Positions 17,195 to 28,500 of a stretch of 64,000 nt of DNA are shown here, piece by piece; position 1 is the first letter of the stretch, and each line of letters opens with the position of its first letter. Source of the DNA: Leptospira wolbachii serovar Codice str. CDC. GTDB taxonomy: Bacteria > Spirochaetota > Leptospiria > Leptospirales > Leptospiraceae. Both the position numbers and the translations under genes were made by a program. The DNA is taken from contig NZ_AOGZ02000014.1 in the NCBI RefSeq assembly GCF_000332515.2, positions 372,001-436,000 of the forward strand. Direction: 5' to 3'. The notes under the pieces are model-generated. The model searched no databases and was not told the DNA's origin. It saw nothing but the letters and a program-made list of their open reading frames with translations.

Positions 17195-17271
17195 GGCGAG
17201 GTAGCTCAGATGGTTAGAGCACAGGATTCATAACCCTGAGGTCACGGGTTCGACTCCCGTCTTCGCTACCA
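17195..17271 (+). tRNA. tRNA-Met(CAT), elongator type
   Basis: A 77-base cloverleaf. The acceptor strand GGCGAGG pairs with CTTCGCT (two G-U pairs), the D arm is GCTC/GAGC, the anticodon CAT is at 17229-17231, the T arm is ACGGG/CCCGT around TTCGACT, and CCA is encoded. It lacks the three G-C pairs of the initiator anticodon stem, so it is an elongator Met tRNA. A CAT anticodon could also belong to a lysidine-modified tRNA-Ile, which sequence alone does not exclude. Confidence 0.93.
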
Positions 17272-17290
17272 AAGATCGAGAGGACAAGGT

Positions 17291-17581
17291 ATGAAAAAAA
17301 CAAACCGTTTGTTTTCAATTATGGCTCTGGTGTTATTTACTGGATCCATCCAAGCAGCTGATTTTCCTAAATGTAAAGAGGCTTGCGATAAGTTTTATAG
17401 CTGTACAGTGCAAGTGAACCCAAATGCTTCCGAAGAGCAAAAAAACACACTCCGACGCGGCTGCGAATTCAATTGCAACCGTCCAAAATACTACAATAAA
17501 ATTGCAGGTTGCCTTTCAAGTGGCGATTCTTGTAAAGCTTTCTCGTCTTGCATTATGAAAGAAATGCAAGGCAACAAATAA
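17291..17581 (+). CDS. Small exported Cys-rich protein
   Basis: A 96-residue protein with a signal peptide (cleavage after about QAA at 21-23). The mature part of about 73 residues has eight Cys, in CKEACDKFYSC, GCEFNC, GCLSSGDSC and SSCIM, spaced for four disulfides. It fits a group of small Cys-rich periplasmic proteins I associate with Leptospira; the function is unknown to me. The ATG is preceded by GAGGACAAGGT. It starts 20 bases after the tRNA and may be co-transcribed with it. A long hairpin follows its stop. Confidence 0.82.
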   Translation: MKKTNRLFSIMALVLFTGSIQAADFPKCKEACDKFYSCTVQVNPNASEEQKNTLRRGCEFNCNRPKYYNKIAGCLSSGDSCKAFSSCIMKEMQGNK

Positions 17582-17607
17582 CAAAACAAGTTTAGTTCTA
17601 ATAACTA

Positions 17608-17645
17608 GCAAAGGGTAAGACTGTGATACAGTTCTTACCCTTTGC
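17608..17645. terminator. Long hairpin between the Cys-rich gene and smc
   Basis: A 13-bp perfect stem (GCAAAGGGTAAGA with TCTTACCCTTTGC) continues by four more pairs after a one-base bulge and closes on a GATA loop. No T run follows on either strand, so it is either a weak bidirectional terminator or a 3'-end stabilising structure for the Cys-rich mRNA. Confidence 0.55.
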
Positions 17646-17651
17646 TTATGC

Positions 17652-17684
17652 AGAAAACAAAAGAAACCGACTTAGTTGTCGGTT
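17652..17684 (-). terminator. Intrinsic terminator overlapping the smc stop codon
   Basis: On the minus strand, AACCGAC and GTCGGTT form a 7-bp stem whose 6-base loop holds the smc TAA (17672-17674). It is followed by the T-rich TCTTTTGTTTTC. The last codons of smc are thus part of its own terminator. Confidence 0.7.
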
Positions 17685-20455
17685 CCGGTTTTTTGTGTGA
17701 TTTGTTTGGAGAGAGATTTGGCTTCGTCCAATCGAAGAGAGAGGATTTTCGATATCCCTGGTTCTTCGTTGGTGACACCAAAGATAGCATTGGCTCGGGA
17801 AATCGTAGACTGCGCGTGAGACACCACAATGAATTGTGTTTTGTCCTTGAACCGATCCAAAATTTGGCAGAACCGAAGTTTGTTGGCTTCATCCAGAGCC
17901 GCATCAATCTCATCTAAGAAACAGAACGGACTTGGTTTGACCATATAGATCGCAAAAAGTAGCGCTATTGCTGTGAGTGACTTTTCTCCACCAGATAACA
18001 GGCGTAAATTTTGAACATGTTTGCCTGGCGGTTCCGCCATAATTTCCACACCGGAATTGAGAGAGTCTTCTTTTTCCGTCAGCTCAAGTGTGGCCCTTCC
18101 CCCATTAAATAATGTAGAGAAAGTTTCTTGGAAATTTTGTTTGATCTTTTCAAACGTTTCTTGAAAAAGTTTTTCGGACTCTTCGTTGATTCGTTTCAAA
18201 ACTTCTTCGATATCTTTTTTAGAACTTTCGATATCTAACTTTTGTTTGAGATTGTGTTCATAGATTTCTTTGATATTACGATATTCTTCAATCGCCAGAG
18301 GGTTGATGGAACCAAGAAGCTGGATTTCAGACTTTGCAGACCGAAGCCTTCTTTCCTCTGCTTTTTGGTCAAGTTCCAGACTTCCTCGCTCTGTTTCCAA
18401 TTCAGAATCAGTAAGAGAGTAGTCATTGTACAACTCTTCCACAAGAGAATCAATTTGTACTTTCAGTGCAGAACTGGTTCTTTCCTTTTCAGAAAGAAGA
18501 GGCAGAAGGTTTTGGAACACTTCTTGGTTTTTAGAAATATTGGACTTAATTCCCGAAATCTCTTCCACAAGAGTTTGTAGGGTTTCTTTTTCCGATTCCA
18601 ATATACGACTCATGGATAAAAATTCTTGGTAAGACTCTGCAATTTCCTTTTCTAGAACTTCGACTTCCTTTTCCAATCCATCTTTTTTCTCTCGAATGAC
18701 AGATTCTTGTTCTTTGGCACCCAAAATCCGTTTTTGTATTTCTCCAATTCGTTCATCAAGAACCGCAATTTCTTTTTGTTGGTTTTCCAAACGAGAGTTG
18801 GATTCCAGCAGTTTTTTCTCGAGTTCTACAATATGGGTTCTTGTTTCTTCCCAATGACTTCTGTGTAAAATGATATTACTTTGGTTGTCTCGAATTCCTC
18901 TGGTTAGGTTTTCGTTTTCTAAAATTAGATCTTCAATCGCTTGGTCAATGGACTCTTTTTTGGAAAGGATTCCATCTTTATCAAAAAGTAAATTTCTAAA
19001 ATCATCTTCTCGTTTTAAAAACCCGGTTAGCTTTTCTGAATACGAATCCAATTGGATGTCACGAAGCTCAGAAATTCCTTCAGTAATTTGCGAAGATTCT
19101 ATATGAGAAAGAGCAGTTCTGAGTTTGTTTGCATAAAGATCCAAATCGGAAAGAAGGATTGCCTTGTCTGCATTACGAATCTCTTCCCCTTCCTTAGATT
19201 CTCTTTTTTTATTTTCTAACTCTTGAATAAGTTCGAGTATTACCGTTTTTTGTTTGTCCCGAAGAGTGATATGTCGTTTTTCATTTTCTTTGATACGAAC
19301 TTCTTTTTCCTCGATAGACTTTTCTTCTTCTTTGATCGAAAGCTCCAAAGATACACGTCGAGATTCCAAAGTTTGGATTTCCTCTTGGAGAGTGGTTTGG
19401 ATTTCCCTTTGGCGTTCGTTTTCGAGTTCAATGGCTCTTTTTTCTACTTCGAGTTTAATTGTAGCTTGGTTTTCTGATTCTAAAGCAGAAAGGATTTCAC
19501 CAATACGAAGTTCATACTCTAAAATGAAGGTTTTGTTTTTTGCTATTTTCTCTTTCTGAATTTGACTTTTGGAAAGATGATCAAATAATTTTTTATCGAT
19601 TTCTGCAATCTCTCTTTCCTTGGCTTCTTTGGTGGTTTCCTTTTCAGAAATTAAATTGGTTTCGTTTTGGATGAGGGAAAGAATGGATTTATTTTTTTCG
19701 CGGATTTCAAGCAAATCTTCATCTGACTTCTTCATACGGCGTTTAAAATCTCGTAGTTTTAAAAACCTTAAGTTTTTATCGGATTCATCCAAATCCGATT
19801 TGAGTTTGAAGTATTGTTCTGCTTTTTCGGATTGTTTTTCTTTGACTTCCAGGTCTTTTACCATGGAATTCATAATGTCTTGAATACGAAGTAAGTTTTG
19901 GTTGGTATCATCCAACTTCTTTGTGGCTTCTTTACGATCCAGTTTGAACCGTGAAACCCCAGCGGCTTCTTCAAAGATGGCCCTTCTTTCTTCAGGTTTG
20001 GAATTTAGAATTTGGTCCACACGACCTTGTTCTAAAATGCTATAACTAGACTTACCAATTCCTGTATCGAGAAGTGTTTTTTCGATATCCTTTCTTATGG
20101 TTCTGATATCATTGAGATAGTATTCGTTTTCCCCGTCTGGATACAAACGGCGAGTGATTTTGACGGATGGATAATCAATGTTAAAAAACCGATCATCATT
20201 ATCAAAAAGAATCGAAACCTCAGCGAAACCTGCAGCTCGCCTACTCTCTGTTCCGTGGAAGATGACATCGTCCATCTTCTCTCCGCGAAGTCCCTTGGCA
20301 CTTTTTTCTCCAAAGACCCATTTTACGGAATCGACAATATTTGATTTTCCGGAACCATTCGGTCCGACGACAGCAGTAAACCCAGGATCAAAATTGATCT
20401 CTGTTTCATCCGCAAACGTTTTGAATCCAACAATACTCAGGCTCTTTAAATGCAT
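17672..20455 (-). CDS. smc: Chromosome segregation protein SMC, short form
   Basis: An ABC-type ATPase that should organise and segregate the chromosome. Walker A is GPNGSGKSN with Lys37, the Q-loop region and [16 protein letters not shown] block follow, and the C-terminal head has LSGGEKS with Ser821 and Walker B FCFLDEID with Asp848/Glu849. Both heads are complete. Residues from about 165 to 770 are coiled coil. The length is 927 residues, against about 1150-1200 for typical SMC, and I cannot find the conserved glycine-rich hinge; the middle (about 415-500) is charged and helix-like. The ATG at 20455 begins the usual [16 protein letters not shown]. The gene ends in its own terminator. Confidence 0.92.
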   Translation of the reverse strand: MHLKSLSIVGFKTFADETEINFDPGFTAVVGPNGSGKSNIVDSVKWVFGEKSAKGLRGEKMDDVIFHGTESRRAAGFAEVSILFDNDDRFFNIDYPSVKITRRLYPDGENEYYLNDIRTIRKDIEKTLLDTGIGKSSYSILEQGRVDQILNSKPEERRAIFEEAAGVSRFKLDRKEATKKLDDTNQNLLRIQDIMNSMVKDLEVKEKQSEKAEQYFKLKSDLDESDKNLRFLKLRDFKRRMKKSDEDLLEIREKNKSILSLIQNETNLISEKETTKEAKEREIAEIDKKLFDHLSKSQIQKEKIAKNKTFILEYELRIGEILSALESENQATIKLEVEKRAIELENERQREIQTTLQEEIQTLESRRVSLELSIKEEEKSIEEKEVRIKENEKRHITLRDKQKTVILELIQELENKKRESKEGEEIRNADKAILLSDLDLYANKLRTALSHIESSQITEGISELRDIQLDSYSEKLTGFLKREDDFRNLLFDKDGILSKKESIDQAIEDLILENENLTRGIRDNQSNIILHRSHWEETRTHIVELEKKLLESNSRLENQQKEIAVLDERIGEIQKRILGAKEQESVIREKKDGLEKEVEVLEKEIAESYQEFLSMSRILESEKETLQTLVEEISGIKSNISKNQEVFQNLLPLLSEKERTSSALKVQIDSLVEELYNDYSLTDSELETERGSLELDQKAEERRLRSAKSEIQLLGSINPLAIEEYRNIKEIYEHNLKQKLDIESSKKDIEEVLKRINEESEKLFQETFEKIKQNFQETFSTLFNGGRATLELTEKEDSLNSGVEIMAEPPGKHVQNLRLLSGGEKSLTAIALLFAIYMVKPSPFCFLDEIDAALDEANKLRFCQILDRFKDKTQFIVVSHAQSTISRANAIFGVTNEEPGISKILSLRLDEAKSLSKQITQKTGTDN

Positions 20456-20533
20456 ATATGTTTCGCCGTTCGATTTCCCTGTTTCCCGGTTGACACCACT
20501 TGGGAGACATAAGAAAAAACCTTAGATAGTATT

Positions 20534-22465
20534 ATGTCCCAAATTATCGATCCCATTTCCAGTGAAATTTTTGAAAGGAAGCCTTACTTACAAAATTATT
20601 TCAGAAACTTACGCTCCGGAAATCTTTGGGAACTGGGTTCTGCTAAGAAGGATGGGGAATATTATGTCTCATTAAATGGGGAACCCCTCTCTTCTTCCTT
20701 CTCCCCGCTAACACAGGCCATCCGCCTTTTAGATACTTATTCCTTAAAGCCAACAGATATTGTAATTTTGTTTGGGCTTGGAAATCCCCACCTCGTCCAA
20801 AAAATAAGCGAAACTTTGGCACCGGGACAAATTCTCATTCTTATCGGAGATGATGAAACACTAATTCCCGTTATCTGGGACAAGGTTTTAAAACCTGTAA
20901 TGACAGTGCCTGGTCGACACTTATTCTCAGGGGAACTCTTTTTTCCTTTGTTTTTTAACTACTTAGACTCATTACCTATTGAACGAGTGAGTGGGCTGAA
21001 AATCATTCGTAACCCCACAGATACAAACAGAAATCCCATTTATCGTGAGTTAGAAGATAAAACCCAAACTGTGTTTTCGGCTAAAATGAGCGACCTACTC
21101 ACCAAATTTGAATTTGAACGGTTGTGGATTAAAAACTCCATTTGGAATTTAGTCCATGTGGGGAAAAGAAATCCTGTTCGTTATCCTATTTCTTCTCTCA
21201 AAGAAAAATTCCGAGGACTTACCGCCGTACTCGTGTCAGCTGGCCCAAGTTTAAGAAAAAACATCCCTTGGTTACAATCTGTCAGAGATAAAGTATTTGT
21301 ATTCTCTTGCGATACCTCACTGAAAGTTCTCATCAAAGCGGGAATTCAGGCAGATGGGGTTGTGACCCTCGATGCCCAAACCAATTCTTTTTTCCATTTT
21401 ATGGGAGAAGATCTCACAACGATCCCGCTATTTGCTGATTTAGTCAGCTCCCCCACTCTCCTCAGAGAACCTATGTTCCAAGCCGTAGTTCATTCGGTCA
21501 CTGCCAAATACCAAGTAGATGCCGAAGGATCGCTCGTCCGAGAAGTTACTGCGGGAGGTGAGCTCGCCGAACAAGTATTTCGCGAGGTGGGAGATATCCA
21601 ATCGGGGGGATCGGTCGCAACTACTGCTTTTGATATGCTGCGATTTATGGGTTTTACTTCGGTGTATTTTCTCGGGCAAGACTTGGCCTATTCCGGAAGG
21701 GAGATCCATTCCACAGGAACTCATCACAACGAAAAATGGCTTACTCTTTTGAACCGAAAAAACAGTTTAGAACGGATCAATGAAGTCATCATTCGCAAAA
21801 GAGAAACCCGGTTTGTGCCCAGGGCCAATGGAGATGGTTCTGTTCTTACCGATTATGTTTTAGATTTATACAGACACTGGTTTGAAGAATCTGCAACCAG
21901 CGTGAGTGAGATGCAACTCTTCAACGTAAATGAGGATGGGGCTCTCATTGCAGGCATTACCTCCTTAGACCCAGAGAAAGCAAAAAAGATTTTGGATGCA
22001 ACTCCCCACCATAACTACCCTTGGCGAGACCTACCTATCTGGAATCTTGTTTCTCAAAATGCCAATGGAACAATCATACCAACAGAGAGAAAAAATCCTG
22101 TCTCAAATAATAAATCAGAATCCGCAAAACTTAAAAAAGAACCTCAGCCCTACTTACTTCCAAATGGTTCCGAGTCACTATACAAACGAATCCAAAAGGA
22201 TTTGGAATTTATGGAACAAGGATTGGAACGTTTTGAACGAGAAACGCCGAAAGAGTCCTTCCAAGATTCTGATATTTGGATTTGGATGCGCGAAGAGTCT
22301 TATCTAAGACGGATGGTTCGTAAAACTGAAATTTATATTTTGCGTCATAAGGATTTGGAAACGGAGAGAAAAAACCAACTTCTGATTCAATCTATCAAAA
22401 AAGAAATTCGTTATCTAAAACGAAGTCTCTATCCTATGATGGATTCGTTTCCAGAAAAGGGATGA
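20534..22465 (+). CDS. Maf-type (DUF115) motility-associated glycosyltransferase-like protein
   Basis: A 643-residue cytoplasmic protein. The central DUF115 domain (about 225-420) carries VLVSAGPSLRKN, a segment reading FVFSCDTSLKVLIKAGI, VTLDAQ, SGGSVATTAFDMLRFMG and YFLGQDLAY, typical of the MptE-like and Maf proteins. In other bacteria these act on flagellins, adding nonulosonic sugars, or belong to glycan clusters. The C-terminal 150 residues are charged and helical. No glycan or flagellar genes are nearby, so the substrate is unknown. Its 3' end overlaps the convergent 209-residue gene by 37 bases. It starts 78 bases from smc, divergently. Confidence 0.82.
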   Translation: MSQIIDPISSEIFERKPYLQNYFRNLRSGNLWELGSAKKDGEYYVSLNGEPLSSSFSPLTQAIRLLDTYSLKPTDIVILFGLGNPHLVQKISETLAPGQILILIGDDETLIPVIWDKVLKPVMTVPGRHLFSGELFFPLFFNYLDSLPIERVSGLKIIRNPTDTNRNPIYRELEDKTQTVFSAKMSDLLTKFEFERLWIKNSIWNLVHVGKRNPVRYPISSLKEKFRGLTAVLVSAGPSLRKNIPWLQSVRDKVFVFSCDTSLKVLIKAGIQADGVVTLDAQTNSFFHFMGEDLTTIPLFADLVSSPTLLREPMFQAVVHSVTAKYQVDAEGSLVREVTAGGELAEQVFREVGDIQSGGSVATTAFDMLRFMGFTSVYFLGQDLAYSGREIHSTGTHHNEKWLTLLNRKNSLERINEVIIRKRETRFVPRANGDGSVLTDYVLDLYRHWFEESATSVSEMQLFNVNEDGALIAGITSLDPEKAKKILDATPHHNYPWRDLPIWNLVSQNANGTIIPTERKNPVSNNKSESAKLKKEPQPYLLPNGSESLYKRIQKDLEFMEQGLERFERETPKESFQDSDIWIWMREESYLRRMVRKTEIYILRHKDLETERKNQLLIQSIKKEIRYLKRSLYPMMDSFPEKG

Positions 22466-23058
22466 AAGACCGAGTTATCTTCAAACTCAGGAAAATAATC
22501 AAAAAATAGTTTTTGGGATACCACTCGGTAGGCAAAAGGATTTTTTTCCGCATAACCATCGGTATATGGTAGAGCTGGCAATTGGTGGAAGTTGATTCTT
22601 TCTTCGAAGTTGATAAAATCACGGCGTGTGAGTTCTGGCCGTAATTCCAAAGCCGTTTCTTTTAATAGGTTCCAATCCAATTTAAAACTCATCCTTGCCC
22701 CTCGAAAGGCAGGAGACCTTTCAAGCAAATTAACAAGGCGTTTCACAGGACAATCCATCTGGTAGTATTTGGTTACATAAACTTTGACAAACCGTGCCGC
22801 AAGTCCCATCGGTTCCCAAACCAGTTCCGACTCGGTATTTTCTGATTCTTCTTTTTTGATTTCGCTAAGCACTACATGTAGTTCTGGAATGGATTGTTTA
22901 CCCGTCATAATGAGAGAAGATTCTTCCATTCCGAATTCCCCATAATACAACCATTTGTAGAAGTCCTGGATCTCTGCTTCCGGATGGTCTTCTACAAATT
23001 TGGTGAGAAGAAAAAGTTTCTCTTTTTGAGTGAGTGAAGATTCTCGTTCAGTTTGCAT
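22429..23058 (-). CDS. Conserved-looking protein of unknown function, last gene of the der operon
   Basis: A 209-residue protein without signal peptide, membrane segment or Cys clusters. It is charged, with predicted helices (QKEKLFLLTKFVEDHPE, RFVKVYVTKYYQMDCPVKRL) and aromatic-rich ends. I do not recognise it. Its start overlaps the end of plsY by 11 bases, so translation is coupled, and its 3' end overlaps the convergent DUF115 gene by 37 bases. Keeping its frame through both overlaps argues that it is a real gene. A role with lipid synthesis or ribosome assembly can be proposed only from position. Confidence 0.7.
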   Translation of the reverse strand: MQTERESSLTQKEKLFLLTKFVEDHPEAEIQDFYKWLYYGEFGMEESSLIMTGKQSIPELHVVLSEIKKEESENTESELVWEPMGLAARFVKVYVTKYYQMDCPVKRLVNLLERSPAFRGARMSFKLDWNLLKETALELRPELTRRDFINFEERINFHQLPALPYTDGYAEKNPFAYRVVSQKLFFDYFPEFEDNSVFHPFSGNESIIG

Positions 23059-23668
23059 TTTGTGTTGCTCGTAGTTCTTTACCTAACACCAAACGTTTGA
23101 TGTTTTCTCTATGAGAATAGGAAATGAGAAAAAAAGTAGCAACTAACACAAAGAAGATAATTGGTTGGTATTCAGAATCGGGAATGAATTTTGTCGTTCC
23201 AAAATACCATAAGGGCATAGAAAGCGTAGCAAGGATGGACCCAAGAGAGACAAATCCCGAAATCTTATATACAATAAAAAATATCACAACTGCGCAGACC
23301 GTGACTATGGGAACAAGAGTCATGTAAACTCCGAGAGCCGTGGCCACACCTTTTCCTCCCTTGAAATGGAGAAAGGGAGTGAATGTATGCCCAAGGATGG
23401 CAACAGATCCGAGAAGGATTTCTGTGGTAGTAAGTGAATAAGGAGATTCAATGTAAGAAGCAAGAAAAACCGGGATAGCACCTTTCAATGCATCCAAAAG
23501 GAGAGCAATGATCCCATACTTCCAACCGATGACACGACCGACATTGGTAGCACCGATATTTCTGCTACCGTGTTCACGGATATCAATCCCACGAACTTGT
23601 TTGGCCAGAAGAAACCCGACCGGAATGCCACCCAAAAGGTAGCTGAATAGAACCATGGCAAGTATCAT
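23048..23668 (-). CDS. plsY: Acyl-phosphate:glycerol-3-phosphate acyltransferase
   Basis: Transfers an acyl group from acyl-phosphate to glycerol-3-phosphate at the inner membrane, the first step of phospholipid synthesis. The 206 residues contain about five membrane segments and the three family motifs: GSRNIGATN, HTFTPFLHFKGGKGVATALG and a GxVSLGS-like segment near 135-145. Overlaps der by 4 bases upstream and the 209-residue gene by 11 bases downstream, so it sits inside a translationally coupled operon with der and smpB. Confidence 0.95.
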   Translation of the reverse strand: MILAMVLFSYLLGGIPVGFLLAKQVRGIDIREHGSRNIGATNVGRVIGWKYGIIALLLDALKGAIPVFLASYIESPYSLTTTEILLGSVAILGHTFTPFLHFKGGKGVATALGVYMTLVPIVTVCAVVIFFIVYKISGFVSLGSILATLSMPLWYFGTTKFIPDSEYQPIIFFVLVATFFLISYSHRENIKRLVLGKELRATQNAN

Positions 23669-25017
23669 TCCTTGCTCTCCTTACCCTCGTTTCTGTTCCG
23701 AAGTTCGATCTCAACAGCGAGGCCATCCAGCCCGAACTCGGTTACTATACTCTTTCGGTAAAAACTCAATATATTTGACGGAAAGAGTTTCGTATCATTA
23801 ACAAAGAATAAAATTTTAAAAGGAATCTGGGAGACTTGCGTGGCGTAATACACCTTCGGAGGTCGGTTCGATGCCTTTTGCACCTTATTTTTGCCCCCCC
23901 ACTTGCTTAACCAGTCATTTAAGGCACGAGTGGTTAGCTTTTTCTGGGACTTTTCATAGAGGGCAACGACCGATTCCAGGAGTTTATGTGTCCTAAGTTT
24001 CTCTTTGGCAGAAAGGGAGAGAAGCGGGCGTTCTTTCAAAATCGAAAGTTTTGCTTCCATTCGGTCTTTGAAGTGTTTCCAGGAATTGGATTCTTTTTCG
24101 GGAACGAGATCCCATTTATTGACCGCCACAATCATGGGTTTTCCTAGCTCTTGGATTTCCCCAAAAATCTTTTTATCAAATTCACCCAAGCCCTTCATCG
24201 CATCGATCAGCAAAACCACAACGTCTGCCTCTCCCAAACTATGTAGAGTCCGTTTATAAGAATAGAATTCTAAACTTTCTCCCGTTTTGGATTTTCTACG
24301 AATCCCGGCTGTGTCTATGATTTCCAATTTATGGTTTTGAAAATAGAACTGGTCGGAAACAGAATCCCTGGTGGTTCCTGGCACATCACTCACCACAGCA
24401 CGTTTGTAACCAAGGAAGGTATTAAGAAGTGATGACTTACCTGAGTTTGGTTTTCCTATGATGGCAATTTTACAATAGGGATCTTCCGGCATTTTGATTT
24501 TGTCGGGAAGGAAAAAATTAATCTTTTGGTAAAGAAGATCAAAGTTCCTTCGCCCGAGTGCTGATATCGGAAGAAGTTCGTTTAACCCAAGTTTGTAGAA
24601 TGGTTCCAAGTCATATTCATCTTGCTCTGTATCTACTTTATTGATGAGAGTTAGAACCATTTTATCTTTCAATACTTCATCTTTTTTTAAAAGTTCGATG
24701 AGTTTGTAATCATACTTACGTAAGTCTTTATGATCGATTACATGAAGGATCAGATCTGAATTTCGTAAATGTTCAAAGGCGATCTCAATAATCTCACCAG
24801 AAATTTCATCGATATTTTCAATGTCTAAACCAGGTGTGTCAGACAAAGTAAAAGGGATTTTAAATTCCGCCCTTTCGACAGTCTTTTGTAATACGTCCCT
24901 TGTCACACCGGCAGTATTTTCTGTAATGGCACTTTGTGCTCGGAGGATGGCATTGAATAGTGTGGACTTACCCACGTTTTGACGGCCAACGATTGTAACC
25001 ACTGGAAGTCCTTTCAT
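23665..25017 (-). CDS. der: Ribosome assembly GTPase Der (EngA)
   Basis: A 450-residue double GTPase needed for 50S subunit assembly. The first G domain has GRQNVGKS at 11-18 and DTPG; the second has GKPNSGKS near 190, DTAG and NKWD. A C-terminal KH-like domain follows ([20 protein letters not shown]). All nucleotide-binding motifs are intact and the length is typical. Overlaps smpB upstream and plsY downstream by 4 bases each, which fits co-translation of the operon. Confidence 0.97.
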   Translation of the reverse strand: MKGLPVVTIVGRQNVGKSTLFNAILRAQSAITENTAGVTRDVLQKTVERAEFKIPFTLSDTPGLDIENIDEISGEIIEIAFEHLRNSDLILHVIDHKDLRKYDYKLIELLKKDEVLKDKMVLTLINKVDTEQDEYDLEPFYKLGLNELLPISALGRRNFDLLYQKINFFLPDKIKMPEDPYCKIAIIGKPNSGKSSLLNTFLGYKRAVVSDVPGTTRDSVSDQFYFQNHKLEIIDTAGIRRKSKTGESLEFYSYKRTLHSLGEADVVVLLIDAMKGLGEFDKKIFGEIQELGKPMIVAVNKWDLVPEKESNSWKHFKDRMEAKLSILKERPLLSLSAKEKLRTHKLLESVVALYEKSQKKLTTRALNDWLSKWGGKNKVQKASNRPPKVYYATQVSQIPFKILFFVNDTKLFPSNILSFYRKSIVTEFGLDGLAVEIELRNRNEGKESKE

Positions 25018-25502
25018 TTGCGTAGGTGTTCCTTCATGGCTCTTTCCATATCGATTTTGGCTTCCTTCTTTTGAATGTCGTCACGTTTGTCGTATAATTT
25101 TTTTGGTTTGGCGAGAGCGACGTCTATCTTCACCAAACGATTGTTTTTAAAGAAACAGCGAGTGGCAATGAGTACAAGCCCCTTCTCTTTAATGGATCTA
25201 TCTATTTTTTGAATCTCTTTTGCCTTAAGGAGAAGTTTGCGAGGACGAATTTCCGGATGGTTTGCATAACCTCCGTCTTTGTAAGGCGGGATTTGAAAGT
25301 TCTCCAGAAAAACTTCTCCATTTCTTACTTTAGCAAAACAATCAGTTAGGTTTCCTTTTTTTTCTCTAAGGGCTTTCACCTCAGAACCTGTGAGTACAAC
25401 ACCAGCCTCGAACGAATCTAAGAGTTCGAAATTGAACTTTGCCTTTTTATTGATTAAAGGATCGGTTCCGCGAGGTTTGTCGTCTTTTTTGGTTTTGCCC
25501 AT
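25014..25502 (-). CDS. smpB: SsrA-binding protein SmpB
   Basis: Binds tmRNA and brings it to stalled ribosomes. The 162 residues match the family throughout: [46 protein letters not shown] and a basic tail with [12 protein letters not shown]. The N-terminus is slightly extended and Lys-rich. It is the second gene of the operon, 5 bases after the AAA/VWA gene and overlapping der by 4 bases. The tmRNA gene itself is not in this window. Confidence 0.96.
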   Translation of the reverse strand: MGKTKKDDKPRGTDPLINKKAKFNFELLDSFEAGVVLTGSEVKALREKKGNLTDCFAKVRNGEVFLENFQIPPYKDGGYANHPEIRPRKLLLKAKEIQKIDRSIKEKGLVLIATRCFFKNNRLVKIDVALAKPKKLYDKRDDIQKKEAKIDMERAMKEHLRK

Positions 25503-25507
25503 AGTGT

Positions 25508-28500
25508 TTACAATCGAAGGGAATGGTGGATTTGCACCAGTCTTGCAATTTCTGCCCCAATCAGATTCGGCATAGAGTAAAAATTATCGGCCGTAATCTG
25601 AAGGGAGTCATGGAACACATGTTCCGCAATGTAGCGAGACCCCAGTCCCACCCCTAAAAATACATAATTTTTGTCCTGGTTTTTCAGTACAGCTTCTTTC
25701 ATCCGACGAGTATCAAAAGATGCCAGTTCGTCTTCAATATAAGTCTTTGCCCTTTGCCCTCGAAAGTCAGAAAGTAGCACAATGATCTTGGTTTGGGCAT
25801 CGGGAGAAAAGTAACGTTCGCAATTGGATAGGACTTGGTATTCTGGAATGCTATCCCCATGCCAATTTTTACAGAGAGCACTAAATACTTCTTCTTCTTT
25901 TTCGGCCGTGTAATCTTCTTCTGCTGACTTTAGATTATAAATATCCACTGTATCTTTAGAGTTTTTGATATCACAGAAGGTATGAACACTGGTTTTGATA
26001 TCGTGTTCGTTTAAGATATGTAAGCTGACAAGTAGTGCCGAAAGCATGGCAATCGAATACTCGAAGTTAAAAATCCTTCGGCATTTTGACACAAGGAAGG
26101 TCACTTCCACACCTTTTAGTTTTTCATCGTTCTTTTCGATTGTGGTTTTATCGAAGATTTTTGTATCTCCTCTACCACTTTTATAGGAAATGTATTTCCT
26201 AGCATCCACTCTCGATCCTTCGTTTTTGTACATTCGATTGATGTCAATTTCGGGATCAAAGAGTTGTTCTAAATTGAGTTCGGCCTCTTCTAGTTCCTTT
26301 CCAAATACAGATTTAAATTCTTCGAGACCTACCATAATGGAATAGTCCCAAAGAAGCCTGCGTTTTTTTAAGAATTGTTTGTAGAGTTCTTCAGTTCTAT
26401 AACCCCAAGCACCACCCCCACCTTGCGGTTCCCCTTGGCCTTGGTTCCCCTGGGTGTCTTGTCCATACCAAGCATCCGGTCCTTCTTTGGTGCTACCTCC
26501 TGTTTCGGGAGTGTTGATCTCAATCCCTCGTTTAGTTTCTGCACCAGAATTGAGTTTCTTTGCAACACCTGTTAGGGGGTCACGTTTATGAAGTTCCGGA
26601 TCCCACCAATTTTTACGATTTAGTCCTGATTCAACGGTAAACGTTTTTTTTTTCTCTTCGATTTCCTCGAAGAGTGTTGAGACCACTTCCACACCAGAAA
26701 GGAATCCTTCCAAGATGCGTTCGAGTTCCTTTCGCTCTTTTGGATCGGCAATCTGATTGGTATAATAGATTTTTCCACCACGGATGGCAATATCTTTAAC
26801 ATCTGTTTGGTTGTATCTGTAGATATGATTTTTCCATTTCAAAAGATTTGAAATTCCAAATCGGTAAGGCATAAGATTTGCTGATCCAATCGTGCGTTTT
26901 TCCGCCAATTCCTTAGCTTTTAGATGAAAACGAGCTAAACTTCGAGGTAATACTCCTTCCGGAAGGTAAAATTCTAAAATTTCTTCTAGAACTTTCACAT
27001 CTTCGAGTTCGGGAAAAAGAATGGGAGTGAACCGGTTCCGAAAGGCCCGAGATATACTTGTTACCGATTTAGAAGCTCGAAACGATTTCATTCCAAATAC
27101 AATGGATTTTTCTGTGAGTTGGATGGGAAGATACTCTCCCGACTCCGGAGGGAGCGTGAGAGACCTTGCATCATCGGTTAACATATTCATCTTTTCGACG
27201 AGTTCCGCACCGGCAGATTCAAGTCCTGAGATGAGAATGATATGACCTTTTCGAATAGAGCGTGTTAGGGGGCCGTCCACCCAAGTGACACTTTCAATAT
27301 TTCCTTCTTCTGTTGGTTTTAGAGCCCCTACCACGTCGGAAGTATGCATTCCTTTGGATAACATTACAGATTCCAATTCAATTCCGGTAAGTTCTGTAAA
27401 GAGAGGCAAAAATTCTTGTGGGTCTTGGTCTTCTCGGTATTCAATGAGAATGTTTTCTTTAGCTTGGATGGCCGTGAATACTTGGTCTAAAAAATGTAGG
27501 ATTGGTTCAGGTGTGGGATAAGTGGAAAGTAGAGAGATGGTTTTTTTCTCATCCCAAGTTTTGATTTCTTTATCGTTCCAAAAAATGGTGGAACTTTGCA
27601 CATAACCTTTGGTCGGAACCACCTTAATTCCCCCACCAAACTCAGATTCAATGAGTTCTCTTTGTTTGGCTTTATCTTCTTTTTTGCGGAACGGTTCTTC
27701 GAATAAATAGAGAGCCTCTCTTGCCGCAACGGCCTTGTCTTTAGCACCGAATAAAACCAAACGATTACAATACTTTTGGAGAGTTCTTAAATTAAAGTGG
27801 TATTTTTCTAAATCACCCTTTCCAATTTCTCCAGATTTAATCCGGGCTTCGGATTCCAAACTGATACGAATGATTTGTTTCAAAACATCTTCCCCTAGCA
27901 TGGGATAGAGTTTTTTTAAGATATAAAACATCTCATCCGGTGAATAAGGATCTACATAGACAACGGCAAAATGTTTGGTGATATCAAAAGGAAGGGGTTT
28001 TCTACCTTCAAAACCTTCACTTGGGTTTTGTGTTCCGATAAACCAAAAACCTTTTTTCCCATTCACTCTTTCCCCGCTCCCTTCCAAAAGATCTAAGTAG
28101 GTGGATTCATACACCGAAGAAAATCGTTTGATGATGTTTGGCGCGCAAAGGTTCATTTCATCGGCAACAAAACTGAGTCCTTCCGAGAGAGCATTGGTGA
28201 GTGGCCCATTCGACCAAGTAAATCCTTTCCCATCTAAGAGAATCCGATAGGATCCAATCAGGTCTTCCGGGAGTGTGTCTTCATTGAAACTGAACCGAAG
28301 AGTGGGTTGTTTGCGAAGAGAGTTGATATAATAAATAAGAGCGTTTTTCCCTACACCTGCATCGCCTACGAGGAGGACGGGAATTCCTTCGAGCATGGGG
28401 TATAGAATTTTTTGTAAGGTTTGTTTTACCGAGTCGGTTTCGACAAGGCTAGAAGGGAAAACGGGAAATTTTTCTGAGTGCGGGAGAACCGGCACTTTCA

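Noticed and set aside
17591..17600. Repeat of TTTAGTTCTA seen also at 17164-17173
   Set aside because: A shared 10-mer without further similarity around it; probably chance in AT-rich intergenic DNA.
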